A stretch of DNA of 64,000 nucleotides from Pseudomonadota bacterium (GTDB taxonomy: Bacteria; Pseudomonadota; Alphaproteobacteria; Rhizobiales; Hyphomicrobiaceae), in NCBI GenBank assembly GCA_023412805.1, contig JAEZRM010000084.1:1-64000 (forward strand), written 5' to 3'. Of this stretch, positions 46,419-56,171 are shown in pieces. The translations under genes and the position numbers were made by a program. The notes beneath the pieces are model-generated. The model ran no database searches. It was not told the DNA's origin and saw only the letters and a program-made list of their open reading frames with translations. Within the stretch, counting starts at the first letter, position 1; every line of letters begins with the position of its first letter.

Positions 46419-47732
46419 ATGACGAATCTTTTTGAAGCAGCCGGCCTGGAGCAGGGCGCCCCGCGTCCGCTTGCCGACCGGCTGCGCCCCAAGAAACTCG
46501 CCGAGGTCATCGGCCAAGCGCACATCGTCGGCCCCGAAGGCTCGTTGACGCGGATGCTGCGCGCGGGCCGCCTGCCGAATCTCATTCTTTGGGGCCCACC
46601 CGGCGTCGGCAAAACCACGATCGCACGCCTCCTCGCGCAGGAAACCAAGCTCGAATTCGAGCAGCTCTCGGCGATCTTCTCCGGCGTGCAGGATCTCCGC
46701 AAAGCGTTCGACCGCGCGAAGGCGCGTCGCGAGCAGGGCAAAGGAACACTCCTTTTCATCGACGAGATCCACCGCTTCAATCGCGCGCAGCAGGACGGCT
46801 TTCTTCCGCACATGGAGGACGGCACGATCACACTCGTCGGCGCGACGACGGAGAACCCGTCCTTCGAGCTCAACGGCGCGTTGCTCTCGCGCGCGACGAC
46901 ACTGGTCCTGAACCGCCTCGATGACACCGACATGAGCGAGCTTCTCGGCCGCGTCGAGCGCGAGACGGGCCGCGCGCTGCCTGTAGACGACGATGCGCGC
47001 GTTGCTCTCATCGGCATGGCCGATGGCGATGGGCGCGCCTTCATCAACCTTTGTGAGGAAGTGCTCGCGGCCGTCCAACCCGACGAGCCGCCGCTCGACA
47101 CGGCTTCGCTCGTGTCACTCGTCCAGCGCCGCGCGCCGCTCTACGACAAGAGTCGCGACGGCCACTACAATCTCATCAGCGCGCTCCACAAAGCCGTGCG
47201 CGGGTCCGATCCCGATGCGGCGCTGTACTGGCTCTGCCGGATGCTCGATGGCGGCGAGGACCGGCTCTTTCTCGCACGCCGCCTCGTGCGCATGGCCGTC
47301 GAGGATATCGGTCTCGCCGATCCGGCGGCCGTCACGCAAGCACTCGCGGCGAAGGACACTTACGATTTTCTCGGCAGCCCCGAAGGCGAGCTCGCACTCG
47401 CGCAGGCGACGATCTACATGGCGACCGCGCCCAAATCGAACGCGGCTTACACAGCCTACAAAGCCGCAATGCGAGCGGCGAAGAACAACGGCAGCCTTGC
47501 GCCGCCGAAACACATCCTGAATGCACCGACCAAGCTCATGTCCGAGCAAGGCTATGGCGCCGGCTACGAGTACGATCACTCGACGGCCGAAGGCTTCTCC
47601 GGTCAGGACTATTTTCCTGACGAGATGGAGCGCGAGCAGTACTACGATCCGCCCGAGCGCGGTTTCGAGCGCGAAATCAGAAAGCGCCTCGCCTATTGGC
47701 AGCGCCTGCGCGACGAGAAGTCCGGCCGCTGA
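46419..47732 (+). CDS. rarA: Replication-associated recombination protein A
   Basis: AAA+ clamp-loader-like ATPase RarA/MgsA of 437 residues that acts at stalled replication forks. Walker A is GPPGVGKT (residues 59-66) and Walker B LLFIDEIHR (111-119). Sensor GATTENPSFELN and the C-terminal tetramer region (SALHKAVRGSDPDAALYWL) are intact. ATG 46419 starts at the conserved N-terminus MTNLFEAAGL. Confidence 0.95.
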   Translation: MTNLFEAAGLEQGAPRPLADRLRPKKLAEVIGQAHIVGPEGSLTRMLRAGRLPNLILWGPPGVGKTTIARLLAQETKLEFEQLSAIFSGVQDLRKAFDRAKARREQGKGTLLFIDEIHRFNRAQQDGFLPHMEDGTITLVGATTENPSFELNGALLSRATTLVLNRLDDTDMSELLGRVERETGRALPVDDDARVALIGMADGDGRAFINLCEEVLAAVQPDEPPLDTASLVSLVQRRAPLYDKSRDGHYNLISALHKAVRGSDPDAALYWLCRMLDGGEDRLFLARRLVRMAVEDIGLADPAAVTQALAAKDTYDFLGSPEGELALAQATIYMATAPKSNAAYTAYKAAMRAAKNNGSLAPPKHILNAPTKLMSEQGYGAGYEYDHSTAEGFSGQDYFPDEMEREQYYDPPERGFEREIRKRLAYWQRLRDEKSGR

Positions 47733-47745
47733 TGCCGCCCCCTCA

Positions 47746-47765
47746 GCCTTGACGCGCGTCAAGGC
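47746..47765. promoter_or_regulatory. Perfect FNR/FixK-like palindrome
   Basis: The 20-base perfect palindrome GCCTTGACGCGCGTCAAGGC contains TTGA-N6-TCAA (47749-47762), the form bound by CRP/FNR-superfamily regulators such as FixK and FNR. It sits just after rarA, centred about 102 bases before the hemerythrin-like start, so a class II site would place transcription start near 47797. As a hairpin it could alternatively serve as the rarA terminator, but there is no T-tract. Confidence 0.6.
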
Positions 47766-47857
47766 GTGTGCGCACGCACCGCTGCACAGTCCACCGTCGA
47801 ACCTGTCCCGCCACCAGTACGGCAGGGCCGGCGTGCTCGGGCGGCGAGGCCGGATTC

Positions 47858-48418
47858 GTGGCAGAAAACATGCAATATCGCGATCTCGCAGAGGTAGCGT
47901 GTCCGATCCTGGACCCCTTCGTCCTTCTGGATGAGGACAATGCCCTGCGGCTCGACCTCTGCGATCTCCTCGAGCACATCGCGGATGGCCTACCGGAGAA
48001 CGCGGCGCCGCAGCTCGCGCAGCTCGCCTCGTCCACCATCGAACGCGGCTGGATCAATCACACGGTCTTCGAGGAGCAGGCGCTTTTTCCTGTGCTTCGC
48101 CATCACGGCGCCGGCCATCCCGAGCTGAGTGCGTGTGTGGCGCAGCTCACCTCCGAGCACGAAAGCGATCTCGGCTTCGATCAGGAGCTCATCGATACAC
48201 TCAATGACCTCGCGCGCGGCGGACCACCGGCGAATCCGGAAATGGTCGGATACCTTCTCCGCGCGCATTTCGTGCCGATGCGCCGTCACGTTCTCTGGGA
48301 GAACGCTTTGCTGATCCCGGCCGCGCGGCGGCTTCTCTCAGCAGATGAAGTCACCGCGCTACGCGAGTGGATCCGCGACCGCGAGCCGGAGCGCTGCACG
48401 TGCGGCAGATTCGGTTGA
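47858..48418 (+). CDS. Hemerythrin-like (HHE domain) protein
   Basis: A protein of about 186 residues with an HHE-type four-helix fold. Histidines and acids expected to bind a di-iron centre occur in WINHTVFEEQALFPVLRHH, in LTSEHESD and in HFVPMRRHVLWENALL. Such proteins sense or bind O2 or NO, or store iron. GTG 47858 is preferred (GAGG at suitable distance); ATG 47870 lacks a ribosome-binding site. The FNR-like palindrome upstream is consistent with control by oxygen or nitric oxide. The C-terminal CTCGRFG adds two cysteines. Confidence 0.8.
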   Translation: MAENMQYRDLAEVACPILDPFVLLDEDNALRLDLCDLLEHIADGLPENAAPQLAQLASSTIERGWINHTVFEEQALFPVLRHHGAGHPELSACVAQLTSEHESDLGFDQELIDTLNDLARGGPPANPEMVGYLLRAHFVPMRRHVLWENALLIPAARRLLSADEVTALREWIRDREPERCTCGRFG

Positions 48419-48427
48419 CGCGAACGC

Positions 48428-50029
48428 CTACACCTCGTCTTCGGAGACGGCCTCGCTCCACGGATGATGCGGCTCCGTCGCGCCTTCGTTGCGACCACGT
48501 GAGCGCCGCACGGCGCCTGCAATCGTGAAGTTCGACGGAAACTCCACAGGCTCGCCGATGACGGCCTTGTAGGTCTCCGTCAGCGCATCGATGGTCTTCT
48601 GCGGGAGGCGACGATCGATGATCACCGGCGAAACATTCGAGATGTCGAGGCGCGGCTCGTGGAAGGCCTCGTCCAGGTCGAAGCCGAAATCCGCCGACAT
48701 GGCCAGAAGCTGGAAGACCGCCGGCAGAATGCGCCGCCCACCGCAGCCGCCTATGGCGATCGTCGAGTCGCCGCCGGTCATCACGGCCGGCACGTAGTTC
48801 GCGAGCGCGCGCGCGTCGGCAGCAATCGAGTTGGGGCCGCCGGGCGTCGGATCGAACCAGTTGATGCCGTTGTTCATGAGGATGCCGGACTGCGGAAGCA
48901 CGATACGCGCGCCGAACAGCGTCAGCAGCGTCTGCGTCAGCGTCACCATGTTGCCTTCGCGATCGACGACGGAGATGTGCGTCGTCGAGGTGGGCGCGGT
49001 CTTCTCGCCGGCATCACCCATGACCTTGAAGCGGTGCTTCCAGGCAGCCTGCATGGCGCCCGCATAAGCAACGAATGTCTTCGCATTCAGCTTGGCGTCG
49101 GGCTTCTTGCGCAACTTTTGCAGCTCGCGGAAGGCGACAGCGAGCGTCGGTCCGCCATTGAGTTCCGGGAGCACGTGAATCGTGCGGTCGAGGTAGGAGA
49201 TTTTCAGCGGCTCCAGCTCGGGCGGTGCGACCGAGGCGAGATCTTCTTCCGACAGAAACCCGCCCATCGCGCGGATATCCCCCGCGATCGATTTCGCGAG
49301 CGCCCCCTTGTACACCGCGCCGGCGCCATCAGAGGCAATGGCCTTCAGCGTCTTCGCGAGGCTCGGACAGGGCAGGCGCCCGATCGGCCGCGGGTCTGCG
49401 GCGGCCGTGATGTAAGGCGGCAAGCCACCGGGGAGGAAACGCTCGCGCGCACCGGGATCCTTCTGCAGGTCCTTCATCGCGGCGCCGATCGCCACCGCCG
49501 TGTGCCAATCGACCGGCAGGCCTTCCTCGGCGAGCGCGATGGCGGGCTTCAGCAGATCGCGCCAGCGCTTGGTGCCATAGTGCTTGTGCGCGAGCGCCAG
49601 AAGGGCCGGCTGGGTCGGTGCGATCACGGCCTTCGGACCGACCGTGTTGATGTTGCCCTTCACCATCGCCCAGCCGAACAGATTGCCGGCATCGGCATCA
49701 CCGGTCAGCTCGTAGTCCTCGGGCCGGAGTGTCTTCGGGCTGCGCCCGCCACCGTCGAACGCGCGGATCTTCCCTGTTTTCGCCTCGTAGACGAGCATGG
49801 CGCCGACACCGCCAATGCCGCTCATCCACGGCTCCGCGACACCGACCGTCATCGCCGCAGCAACCGCGGCATCGACGGCATGGCCGCCTTCCTTGAGCAC
49901 GCGCGCGCCCGCTTCCGAGGCCATGCGGTTCTGTGTCACCACGATACCGCCCTTCGAGCGCGCCGATGGCTTGCGCACCGTGCGCTTGATGGAGAAGTTC
50001 GGCGAAAGCGCACTCTTGGGCTTAGGCAT
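48428..50029 (-). CDS. Gamma-glutamyltransferase family protein, second copy
   Basis: A 533-residue Ntn hydrolase of the GGT family. The presumed nucleophile is T350 in TSTTHISVVDREGN, and VVTQNRMASEAGARVLKEGG is the family N-terminus. Unlike the copy at 11560-13416 it has no signal peptide (MPKPKSALSPNFSIKRTVRK), so it is probably cytoplasmic. The motifs GWAMVKGNINTVGPKAVIAP and QTLLTLFGARIVLPQSGILMN place it in the divergent GGT-like group that includes cephalosporin acylase-like and uncharacterised amidohydrolases. Co-directional with the alpha/beta hydrolase gene 61 bases upstream. Confidence 0.82.
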   Translation of the reverse strand: MPKPKSALSPNFSIKRTVRKPSARSKGGIVVTQNRMASEAGARVLKEGGHAVDAAVAAAMTVGVAEPWMSGIGGVGAMLVYEAKTGKIRAFDGGGRSPKTLRPEDYELTGDADAGNLFGWAMVKGNINTVGPKAVIAPTQPALLALAHKHYGTKRWRDLLKPAIALAEEGLPVDWHTAVAIGAAMKDLQKDPGARERFLPGGLPPYITAAADPRPIGRLPCPSLAKTLKAIASDGAGAVYKGALAKSIAGDIRAMGGFLSEEDLASVAPPELEPLKISYLDRTIHVLPELNGGPTLAVAFRELQKLRKKPDAKLNAKTFVAYAGAMQAAWKHRFKVMGDAGEKTAPTSTTHISVVDREGNMVTLTQTLLTLFGARIVLPQSGILMNNGINWFDPTPGGPNSIAADARALANYVPAVMTGGDSTIAIGGCGGRRILPAVFQLLAMSADFGFDLDEAFHEPRLDISNVSPVIIDRRLPQKTIDALTETYKAVIGEPVEFPSNFTIAGAVRRSRGRNEGATEPHHPWSEAVSEDEV

Positions 50030-50090
50030 GAGGGTATGGCCTTTCAGGGAGGTGGAGAGATTGATATGGCGGCGTGCCGTGGCGCCGCGC

Positions 50091-50888
50091 TCAGGCCGCG
50101 CCGAGATGTGCGATGAGCGCATCGAGCGTCGCGTCGGGCTGCTCGGTCATCATCATGTGGCCGGCGCGCTTGAGCGTCACGCTCTTGGCATCGCGCACGT
50201 GCTTGGCCAGTTCCGCAGCCTTGCGGGCCGGTGTCATGACGTCACTCTCGCCGGACAGAAATAGCGTCGGGCATTCGACCTTCGCGGCTGCCTCGGCGCC
50301 GCTCTTCCAGGCATCGCACGCCGCGAGATCGACCGCGAGCGAGCCCTCATGAGCCTGCCCCAGCAGCGCCCGCGAGCCGCCGGTCAGCCAAAGGCCCGGC
50401 GCCGTATTGCCACCGATCTTGGCCGGCGGACTGTGGCACCAGCCGGTCATCATGTCGTAGGCGGCCGAAGGGTTCTCTCGCGCACTCTTGAGAAGGTTTG
50501 GATGAACCGGCATCGCCGAGGCAATGCCGAGCAAGCCGAGGTGCGAGACTTTGGCCGGCGCCTTCGCTGCGGTTTCGAGCGCAATGATCGCGCCCATAGA
50601 ATGACCGACCAGCGCGGCCTTGGCGACGCCCGCCGCCGCGATCAGCCCTTCCGTGAACGCCACGAGATCCGCGATCGACTCGCGCGGCGGCCCGGCGGAT
50701 CGCCCATGCCCGGGGAGATCGACGGCCAGCACCGACCAGCCGTGCCAAGCGAACCAGCGGCTCTGGAGCTGCCAGCAGGTATGATCGAGCCCGGCACCAT
50801 GAATGAAGACCAGGGCCGGGCGTTCCGGCGAAAACGGCCGCCCGCCGGTTCCGGCATAGACCTCGCGACCATCGACCTTCAGCAGCAT
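50091..50888 (-). CDS. Alpha/beta hydrolase
   Basis: A 265-residue hydrolase. FIHGAGLDHTCWQ forms the oxyanion region, VDLPGHGRS is the next family stretch, the nucleophile S97 is in GHSMG, and AGHMMMTEQP near residue 245 supplies the histidine. ATG 50888 is preceded by GGAAGGG; upstream in-frame sequence is antisense to the membrane-protein gene. It lies 61 bases before the second gamma-glutamyltransferase gene on the same strand, so the two may form a small amide/ester-cleaving operon. Confidence 0.83.
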   Translation of the reverse strand: MLLKVDGREVYAGTGGRPFSPERPALVFIHGAGLDHTCWQLQSRWFAWHGWSVLAVDLPGHGRSAGPPRESIADLVAFTEGLIAAAGVAKAALVGHSMGAIIALETAAKAPAKVSHLGLLGIASAMPVHPNLLKSARENPSAAYDMMTGWCHSPPAKIGGNTAPGLWLTGGSRALLGQAHEGSLAVDLAACDAWKSGAEAAAKVECPTLFLSGESDVMTPARKAAELAKHVRDAKSVTLKRAGHMMMTEQPDATLDALIAHLGAA

Positions 50889-51052
50889 TGCCGCACCCTT
50901 CCTCTGCTCCCCTTGCACCGCCGCAGGGTAGCGACAGCGCACGCCTGAGCGCAAGCCGTGTGCGTGCGGCCTCAGACATGCTTGACCGCAGACTGCCGGC
51001 AGGGTTTCTCGCTTGCGCAAGTTGTCACGCCCAGGGCGAGAAGTTCCCATCG

Positions 51053-53377
51053 ATGCCGTCGCACACCACGCGTACGACCAACGCCCCTCTCGATCTCCTT
51101 TCGATACGGCAGTCCGGCGATTGGACACGGGCGCCCGTCGTGCTGGCCTATGTCGTGCTCTTTGCCGCGATGACGTGGCGCTGGATCGCTGGCATCGCCA
51201 CCATTCCATGGGATGCCAAGGCGCACTTTCATCCCCAGGTGCAATTCCTCGCCCAGAGCCTCGCTCGCGGCGACTGGCCCTGGTGGAACCCCTATGTCTT
51301 TGCCGGCCATCCTCAGATCGCCGATCCGCAGTCGATGATCTTCTCGCCGCCGTTCCTGCTGCTGGCGCTGGTGAACGGCAATCCGAGTCTCTGGGCCGTG
51401 GACATGGCGTTGCTCGCGACCATGGCCTTCGGCGGGATCGGCCTGATCTTCTACTTCCATCAGCGCGGCTGGCATTGGGCGGGTGCTCTCGTTGCCGCTC
51501 TGGCCTTCAGCTTTGGTGCGGCGATGGCCTGGCGCCTGCAGCACTACGGGCAGGTGATGAGCCTCGCTTATCTGCCGTGGTTGCTGCTGTCGCTCGAACG
51601 GGCCATTGCGCGTGGCTCGCTCCTTGCCGGCATACTCGCGGGGTTCTTCGCCGCGCTCATCGTCCTTGGGCGGGATCAGGTGGCGCTGCTCGCGATTTAC
51701 CTCGCGGCCGGATATGCGCTGTGGCAGCTCGCAAGCGCCGATGCGCTGACCCAGGCCATACGTCGCGCGCTGCTGCCGCTCGTTCTCGGCGGCATCGTTG
51801 GGCTAGCGATCATCGCCCTGCCCATTCTCATGACGCTGCTGCTTGCGGCCGAGTCCAACCGCCCCTCCATCGATTTCATCGGCGCTGGTCGTGGCTCGCT
51901 GCATCCAGCGCTGCTGCTGACGTTCATCACACCGGATATTTTCGGCGCGGCTGGCGCCAATTTCTGGGGGCCGCCGAGCTTCGTTTGGCGCGACACGGAT
52001 CTCTTCACGGCGCAGAATGTCGGCATTCTCTACGTTGGCGCGCTCCCGCTGCTTCTCGTCGCGACCGGCCTCTTCAGCGGCCAGCTCTGGTCGCGCGATA
52101 TCCGTTTCTTCACGATTGCGCTCCTGCTGATGATGCTCTACGCGCTCGGCTGGTACACGCCCGCCTTCCGCGCCATGTACGCACTGCTCCCCGGCGTCGA
52201 TCTCTACCGCCGGCCGGCCGATGCGGTGTTTCTCATCGGTGCGCTGTTCGCGGTGCTCGCCGGATACGCGACACATCGCCTGTTCGCCGCACCATGGAAC
52301 AAGCCCGGTTGGCCGCCGATCGTGCTCGTCATCACGATCCTCGCCGCCGCTGGCGCTCTGGCGCTGTACTCGGGTTGGCGGCTCGACCACCTGTCGAGAC
52401 TTATCGAGCCACTGCTGATCGCGGCGACGGTCTTCGCGGCCGCAGCATTTCTCATCGTCTGGGCGCGCTCACGTCTCGCGCTCCAGCCCATGCTCGCGGG
52501 GCTCGTGCTCGCAGGCTTCACGGCCGCCGATCTCGGCCTGAACAACGGCAATAACGGATCGTCCGCACTGCCGCCGGCCTTCTTCGAGGTGCTCGATCCC
52601 GCGAGCCGCAACGAAACGACCACCTGGCTCAAATCTCACGTCCGCAAGGACACTACATATCGTGATCGCGTGGAGCTCGCTGGGCTAGGCTTTCACTGGC
52701 CGAATGCGAGCGTTCCCCATCAGCTCGAGAACACGCTCGGCTACAATCCCGTGCGCCTCGGCCTCTACTCACGCGCAACAGGCGCCGAAGATCACGTCGC
52801 GCTCCCCGACCAGCGCAAATTTTCGCATCTCATGGCCTCGTACCGCAGTCCGCTCTCGAACCTTCTGGGACTTCGATATATTGCCACGGGCGCCCCCATC
52901 GAGACGATCGACAAGCACCTCCTTCCGAATACGCTCCCGCTCGTTCATCGCACAAAAGAGGCCTGGATCTACGAGAACGCTGACGCCCTACCGCGAGTAC
53001 TATTCGCAACCGGCACGCGCCATGTCCCATTCGAGATCACGATCGAGGACGGTAGCTGGCCCGATGTCGACTTCCGCAAAACGGTCCTCCTGGATGGCAT
53101 AGCCCCGGAAAAGGCACCGCGCGGCACCGGAACAGCTTCGATCGTCTCCTATGCCAATACGCGCATCGATATCGACGCCGAGAGCACCGAGGGCGGTCAT
53201 GTCGTGCTGAACGACGCATGGCATCCCTGGTGGACCGTCGAGATCGACGGCGTCCGCGCGCCGCTGATCCGCGCCAATGTCCTCTTCCGCGCGGTCGCCG
53301 TGCCGCCAGGCCACCACCGGGTGACGTTCACGTTCCGGCCACTCGAAGGCACGATCAACGCACTCCGACACCGCTGA
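51053..53377 (+). CDS. YfhO-like polytopic membrane protein
   Basis: A 774-residue membrane protein with about a dozen predicted helices over residues 30-500 and a soluble C-terminal domain of about 250 residues. WDAKAHFHPQVQFL and DWPWWNPYVFAGHP in the first outer loop match the YfhO / GT-C glycosyltransferase pattern, with an acidic loop residue likely at the active site. The C-terminal FLxxAWHPWWTVEIDG-type segment (VVLNDAWHPWWTVEIDG) is the YfhO hallmark. It probably transfers a sugar from a polyprenyl-phosphate donor at the periplasmic face; the acceptor is unknown. ATG 51053 starts the conserved part. Confidence 0.8.
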   Translation: MPSHTTRTTNAPLDLLSIRQSGDWTRAPVVLAYVVLFAAMTWRWIAGIATIPWDAKAHFHPQVQFLAQSLARGDWPWWNPYVFAGHPQIADPQSMIFSPPFLLLALVNGNPSLWAVDMALLATMAFGGIGLIFYFHQRGWHWAGALVAALAFSFGAAMAWRLQHYGQVMSLAYLPWLLLSLERAIARGSLLAGILAGFFAALIVLGRDQVALLAIYLAAGYALWQLASADALTQAIRRALLPLVLGGIVGLAIIALPILMTLLLAAESNRPSIDFIGAGRGSLHPALLLTFITPDIFGAAGANFWGPPSFVWRDTDLFTAQNVGILYVGALPLLLVATGLFSGQLWSRDIRFFTIALLLMMLYALGWYTPAFRAMYALLPGVDLYRRPADAVFLIGALFAVLAGYATHRLFAAPWNKPGWPPIVLVITILAAAGALALYSGWRLDHLSRLIEPLLIAATVFAAAAFLIVWARSRLALQPMLAGLVLAGFTAADLGLNNGNNGSSALPPAFFEVLDPASRNETTTWLKSHVRKDTTYRDRVELAGLGFHWPNASVPHQLENTLGYNPVRLGLYSRATGAEDHVALPDQRKFSHLMASYRSPLSNLLGLRYIATGAPIETIDKHLLPNTLPLVHRTKEAWIYENADALPRVLFATGTRHVPFEITIEDGSWPDVDFRKTVLLDGIAPEKAPRGTGTASIVSYANTRIDIDAESTEGGHVVLNDAWHPWWTVEIDGVRAPLIRANVLFRAVAVPPGHHRVTFTFRPLEGTINALRHR

Positions 53378-53485
53378 GGACTGCCATGCGGCGGCACCCC
53401 TCGACGCCACGACAACGTGCTGCCAAAGTGGCGGCAGCCAATGCGAGGCCATGCGCCCAACTGAACCCCGCCGCAGGAAACTGTC

Positions 53486-54835
53486 ATGACGCATCTCATC
53501 AATCGCACGTTCAACCAGGACTACCCGACCATTGCCGGCGGCCAGGGCGTCCGTCTCTTCGATGCGAACGGCAAGAGCTACATCGATGCGTCGGGCGGCG
53601 CGGCGGTCTCCTCGATCGGGCATGGCAATCGGAAAGTCGTCGACGCCATCAAGGCACAGGCCGAGCAAGCCGCCTACGCGCACACGTCGTTCTTCGTGTC
53701 GAAGCCCTCCGAAGACCTCGCCGACTGGCTCGTCGCGCGCGCGCCGGAAGGCTTCGGGCGCGTCGCCTTCGTCTCGGGCGGATCCGAGGCCGTCGAGGCC
53801 GCGCTCAAGCTTACGCGGCAGGTGCACATCGAGCGCGGCGAGCCGCAACGCGTACATTTCATCGCGCGCGGGCAATCCTATCATGGCGGCACGCTCGGCA
53901 TGATCGCGCTCGCAGGCCCGCGTCCAACCCGCCAACTCGTCGAGCCCATGTTCGGCGATAGCCTCTCGATCAGCCACATCCCGCCTTGCTATGCCTACCG
54001 CCACAAGCGAGAAGACGAGAGCGAGACCGACTATGGCCTGCGCGTCGCGCGCGCGCTGGAGGAAGAAATTCTCCGCGTCGGCGCGGATAAAGTTGCCGGC
54101 TTCGTCGCTGAAACCGTAAGCGGCTCCTCCATTGGCTGCGCACCGCCGACGCCCGGCTACTTCAAGGAAATCCGCCGCATCTGCGACAAGTACGGCGTGC
54201 TACTGATCGTCGACGAGGTCATGTCCGGCATGGGCCGCACGGGCCATCTCTTCGCTATCGCCGAGGACGGCGTATCGCCCGACGTGATCGCGATCGCCAA
54301 GGGCCTCGGCGGCGGCTACCAGCCGATCGGCGCCGTGCTTCTCCGCGACGAGCACTATTCACCACTTGCCGAGGGCTCCGGCACGCTCAAGTGGACACAC
54401 ACCTACATGGCGCATCCCACGGCGTGTGCCGCGGCCCTTGCCGTGCAGCAGGTCATCGAGGAAGAGGGCTTGCTCGAGAATTGCCGCGCGCGTGGTGCCG
54501 AGCTCAAGGAGCGCCTGCAGCAGCGCCTCGGCCAGCATCCACATGTCGGCGATATCCGAGGGCGTGGGCTCTTCATCGGCATCGAGCTGGTCGCCGACCG
54601 TGCGACCAAAGCCCCATTCAAGCGCGCAATGAAGCTCGCCGAGACTTACAAGAAGCAGGCAATGACGAACGGGATGCTCTGCTATCCGAGCGGCGGCAAC
54701 GCCGACAGCATCGAAGGCGATCACATCATGCTCGCGCCGCCGCTCATCATCACCTCCGAGGAAGTCAACGAGATCGTCGACATCGTCGAGCGCACACTCA
54801 ACGAGACGCTCGCGAAGATCGAGAAGCAGGGATAA
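53486..54835 (+). CDS. Class III PLP-dependent aminotransferase
   Basis: A 449-residue fold-type I transaminase. The PLP lysine is in VIAIAKGLGGGYQPIG (about K272), the cofactor-binding DEVMSGMGRTG is about 26 residues before it, and HTSFFVSKPSEDLADWL is the N-terminal cofactor loop. Family members transfer amino groups from omega-amino acids or polyamines to pyruvate or 2-oxoglutarate. It is six bases from the downstream M20 deacylase gene. A role in degrading an amine or amino acid released by that enzyme or by the nearby amidase is inferred. Confidence 0.9.
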   Translation: MTHLINRTFNQDYPTIAGGQGVRLFDANGKSYIDASGGAAVSSIGHGNRKVVDAIKAQAEQAAYAHTSFFVSKPSEDLADWLVARAPEGFGRVAFVSGGSEAVEAALKLTRQVHIERGEPQRVHFIARGQSYHGGTLGMIALAGPRPTRQLVEPMFGDSLSISHIPPCYAYRHKREDESETDYGLRVARALEEEILRVGADKVAGFVAETVSGSSIGCAPPTPGYFKEIRRICDKYGVLLIVDEVMSGMGRTGHLFAIAEDGVSPDVIAIAKGLGGGYQPIGAVLLRDEHYSPLAEGSGTLKWTHTYMAHPTACAAALAVQQVIEEEGLLENCRARGAELKERLQQRLGQHPHVGDIRGRGLFIGIELVADRATKAPFKRAMKLAETYKKQAMTNGMLCYPSGGNADSIEGDHIMLAPPLIITSEEVNEIVDIVERTLNETLAKIEKQG

Positions 54836-54841
54836 GAATTC

Positions 54842-56134
54842 ATGAGCACCATCACGGCGGAAGAGCAGCGCATCCTCGACGAGGTCGAGCGCGGATTCGA
54901 CGAAGAACTGGCCTTTCTGCAGGATCTCGTACGCTGTCCATCAGTGCGCGGCGCCGAGCACACCGTGCAAGACTATGTCTTCAACGCGCTATCGAAGCGC
55001 GGCTACGACATGGACCGCTGGCGCGTCACCGAAGATGACATCAAAGACCATCCCGGCTTCTCGCCGATCGCGGTGTCGTACGAGAATGCATGGGTCGTCG
55101 TCGGCACGCATCGTCCGCAGACCAGCAAGGGCCGCTCCCTCATCATGAATGCCCACATCGACGTCGTGCCGCCCGGCCCGACCGATATGTGGACCTATCC
55201 TCCATATGATCCCATCATTCGCGATGGCTGGATGTATGGCCGCGGCGCTGCGGATATGAAGGCCGGACTCGCCGCCAACATCTACGCGCTCGACGCCATC
55301 AAGCGCGCCGGTTTCGAGCCAGCCGCGACGATCCACGTCCAGTCGGTTCCCGAGGAAGAAAGCACCGGCAACGGTACGCTCGCGACATCCGTGCGCGGCT
55401 ATCGCGCCGACGCGGCCATCTGCCCCGAGCCGACCAACGGCAACATCACACACGCCAATGTCGGCGTCGTGTGGTTCTCGGTGCGCGTCTATGGCCGGCC
55501 CGCGCACGCCCGCGAGATGCAGGCGGGCGTCAACGCGATCGACGCGGCCTACAAGGTCATCGGCGCGCTGCGCGTGCTGGAGGAGCAGCTCAACGTCGAG
55601 GCTGGACAACACGAGCTGTTCAAGGATCTCGTCCATCCGATCAATCTCAATATCGGGCAGATCGAGGGCGGCGACTGGAACTCGACGGTGCCAGCCTCAT
55701 GCACAGTGCATTGCCGCCTGTCGATGCTGCCGGGCACGCCCGCGTCCGAGCTCAAACGCCGCATCGAGCAGACGATCAGCGATTTCTCGCGCAAGACGCC
55801 AGGGAGCGGCAACACCCCGCCGGTCATCAAGTGGACGGGCTTCTCGTGCGAAGGCTTCGTTCTGGAAAAGGGAAGCGAGGCGGAGATGACTCTCGCGGCC
55901 GCGCATGAGGCCATCACCGGCGGCCCCCTGCAGCGTCAGGTGATGCCGGCTTATCTCGATGCGCGCGTCACGATCCTCTACGATAAGATCCCGACGCTCG
56001 TGTACGGCCCCGGCGGCCGCAACATCCACAGCATCGATGAGGCCGTCGAAATCGCGACCATCAAGCAGGCGACGAAATCGATAGCGCTTTTCACAGCGCG
56101 CTGGTGTGGATTGGCGCGATTGCAGGGCGCTTGA
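54842..56134 (+). CDS. M20/ArgE-DapE family deacylase
   Basis: A 430-residue di-zinc amidohydrolase. Metal ligands are seen in MNAHIDVVP (H near residue 104) and GRGAADMKAG (D near 139), with the general base and ligand glutamates in SVPEEESTGNG near 174. The dimerisation domain follows (FSVRVYGRPAHAREMQAGV), and a C-terminal histidine is in GGRNIHSIDEAVE. Such enzymes remove N-acyl groups from amino acids. Its start is six bases after the aminotransferase stop, implying one operon that deacylates and then transaminates a substrate. Confidence 0.88.
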   Translation: MSTITAEEQRILDEVERGFDEELAFLQDLVRCPSVRGAEHTVQDYVFNALSKRGYDMDRWRVTEDDIKDHPGFSPIAVSYENAWVVVGTHRPQTSKGRSLIMNAHIDVVPPGPTDMWTYPPYDPIIRDGWMYGRGAADMKAGLAANIYALDAIKRAGFEPAATIHVQSVPEEESTGNGTLATSVRGYRADAAICPEPTNGNITHANVGVVWFSVRVYGRPAHAREMQAGVNAIDAAYKVIGALRVLEEQLNVEAGQHELFKDLVHPINLNIGQIEGGDWNSTVPASCTVHCRLSMLPGTPASELKRRIEQTISDFSRKTPGSGNTPPVIKWTGFSCEGFVLEKGSEAEMTLAAAHEAITGGPLQRQVMPAYLDARVTILYDKIPTLVYGPGGRNIHSIDEAVEIATIKQATKSIALFTARWCGLARLQGA

Positions 56135-56171
56135 AGGGAACGCGCCGAAACCCCATGCGTCACGACAAGTC

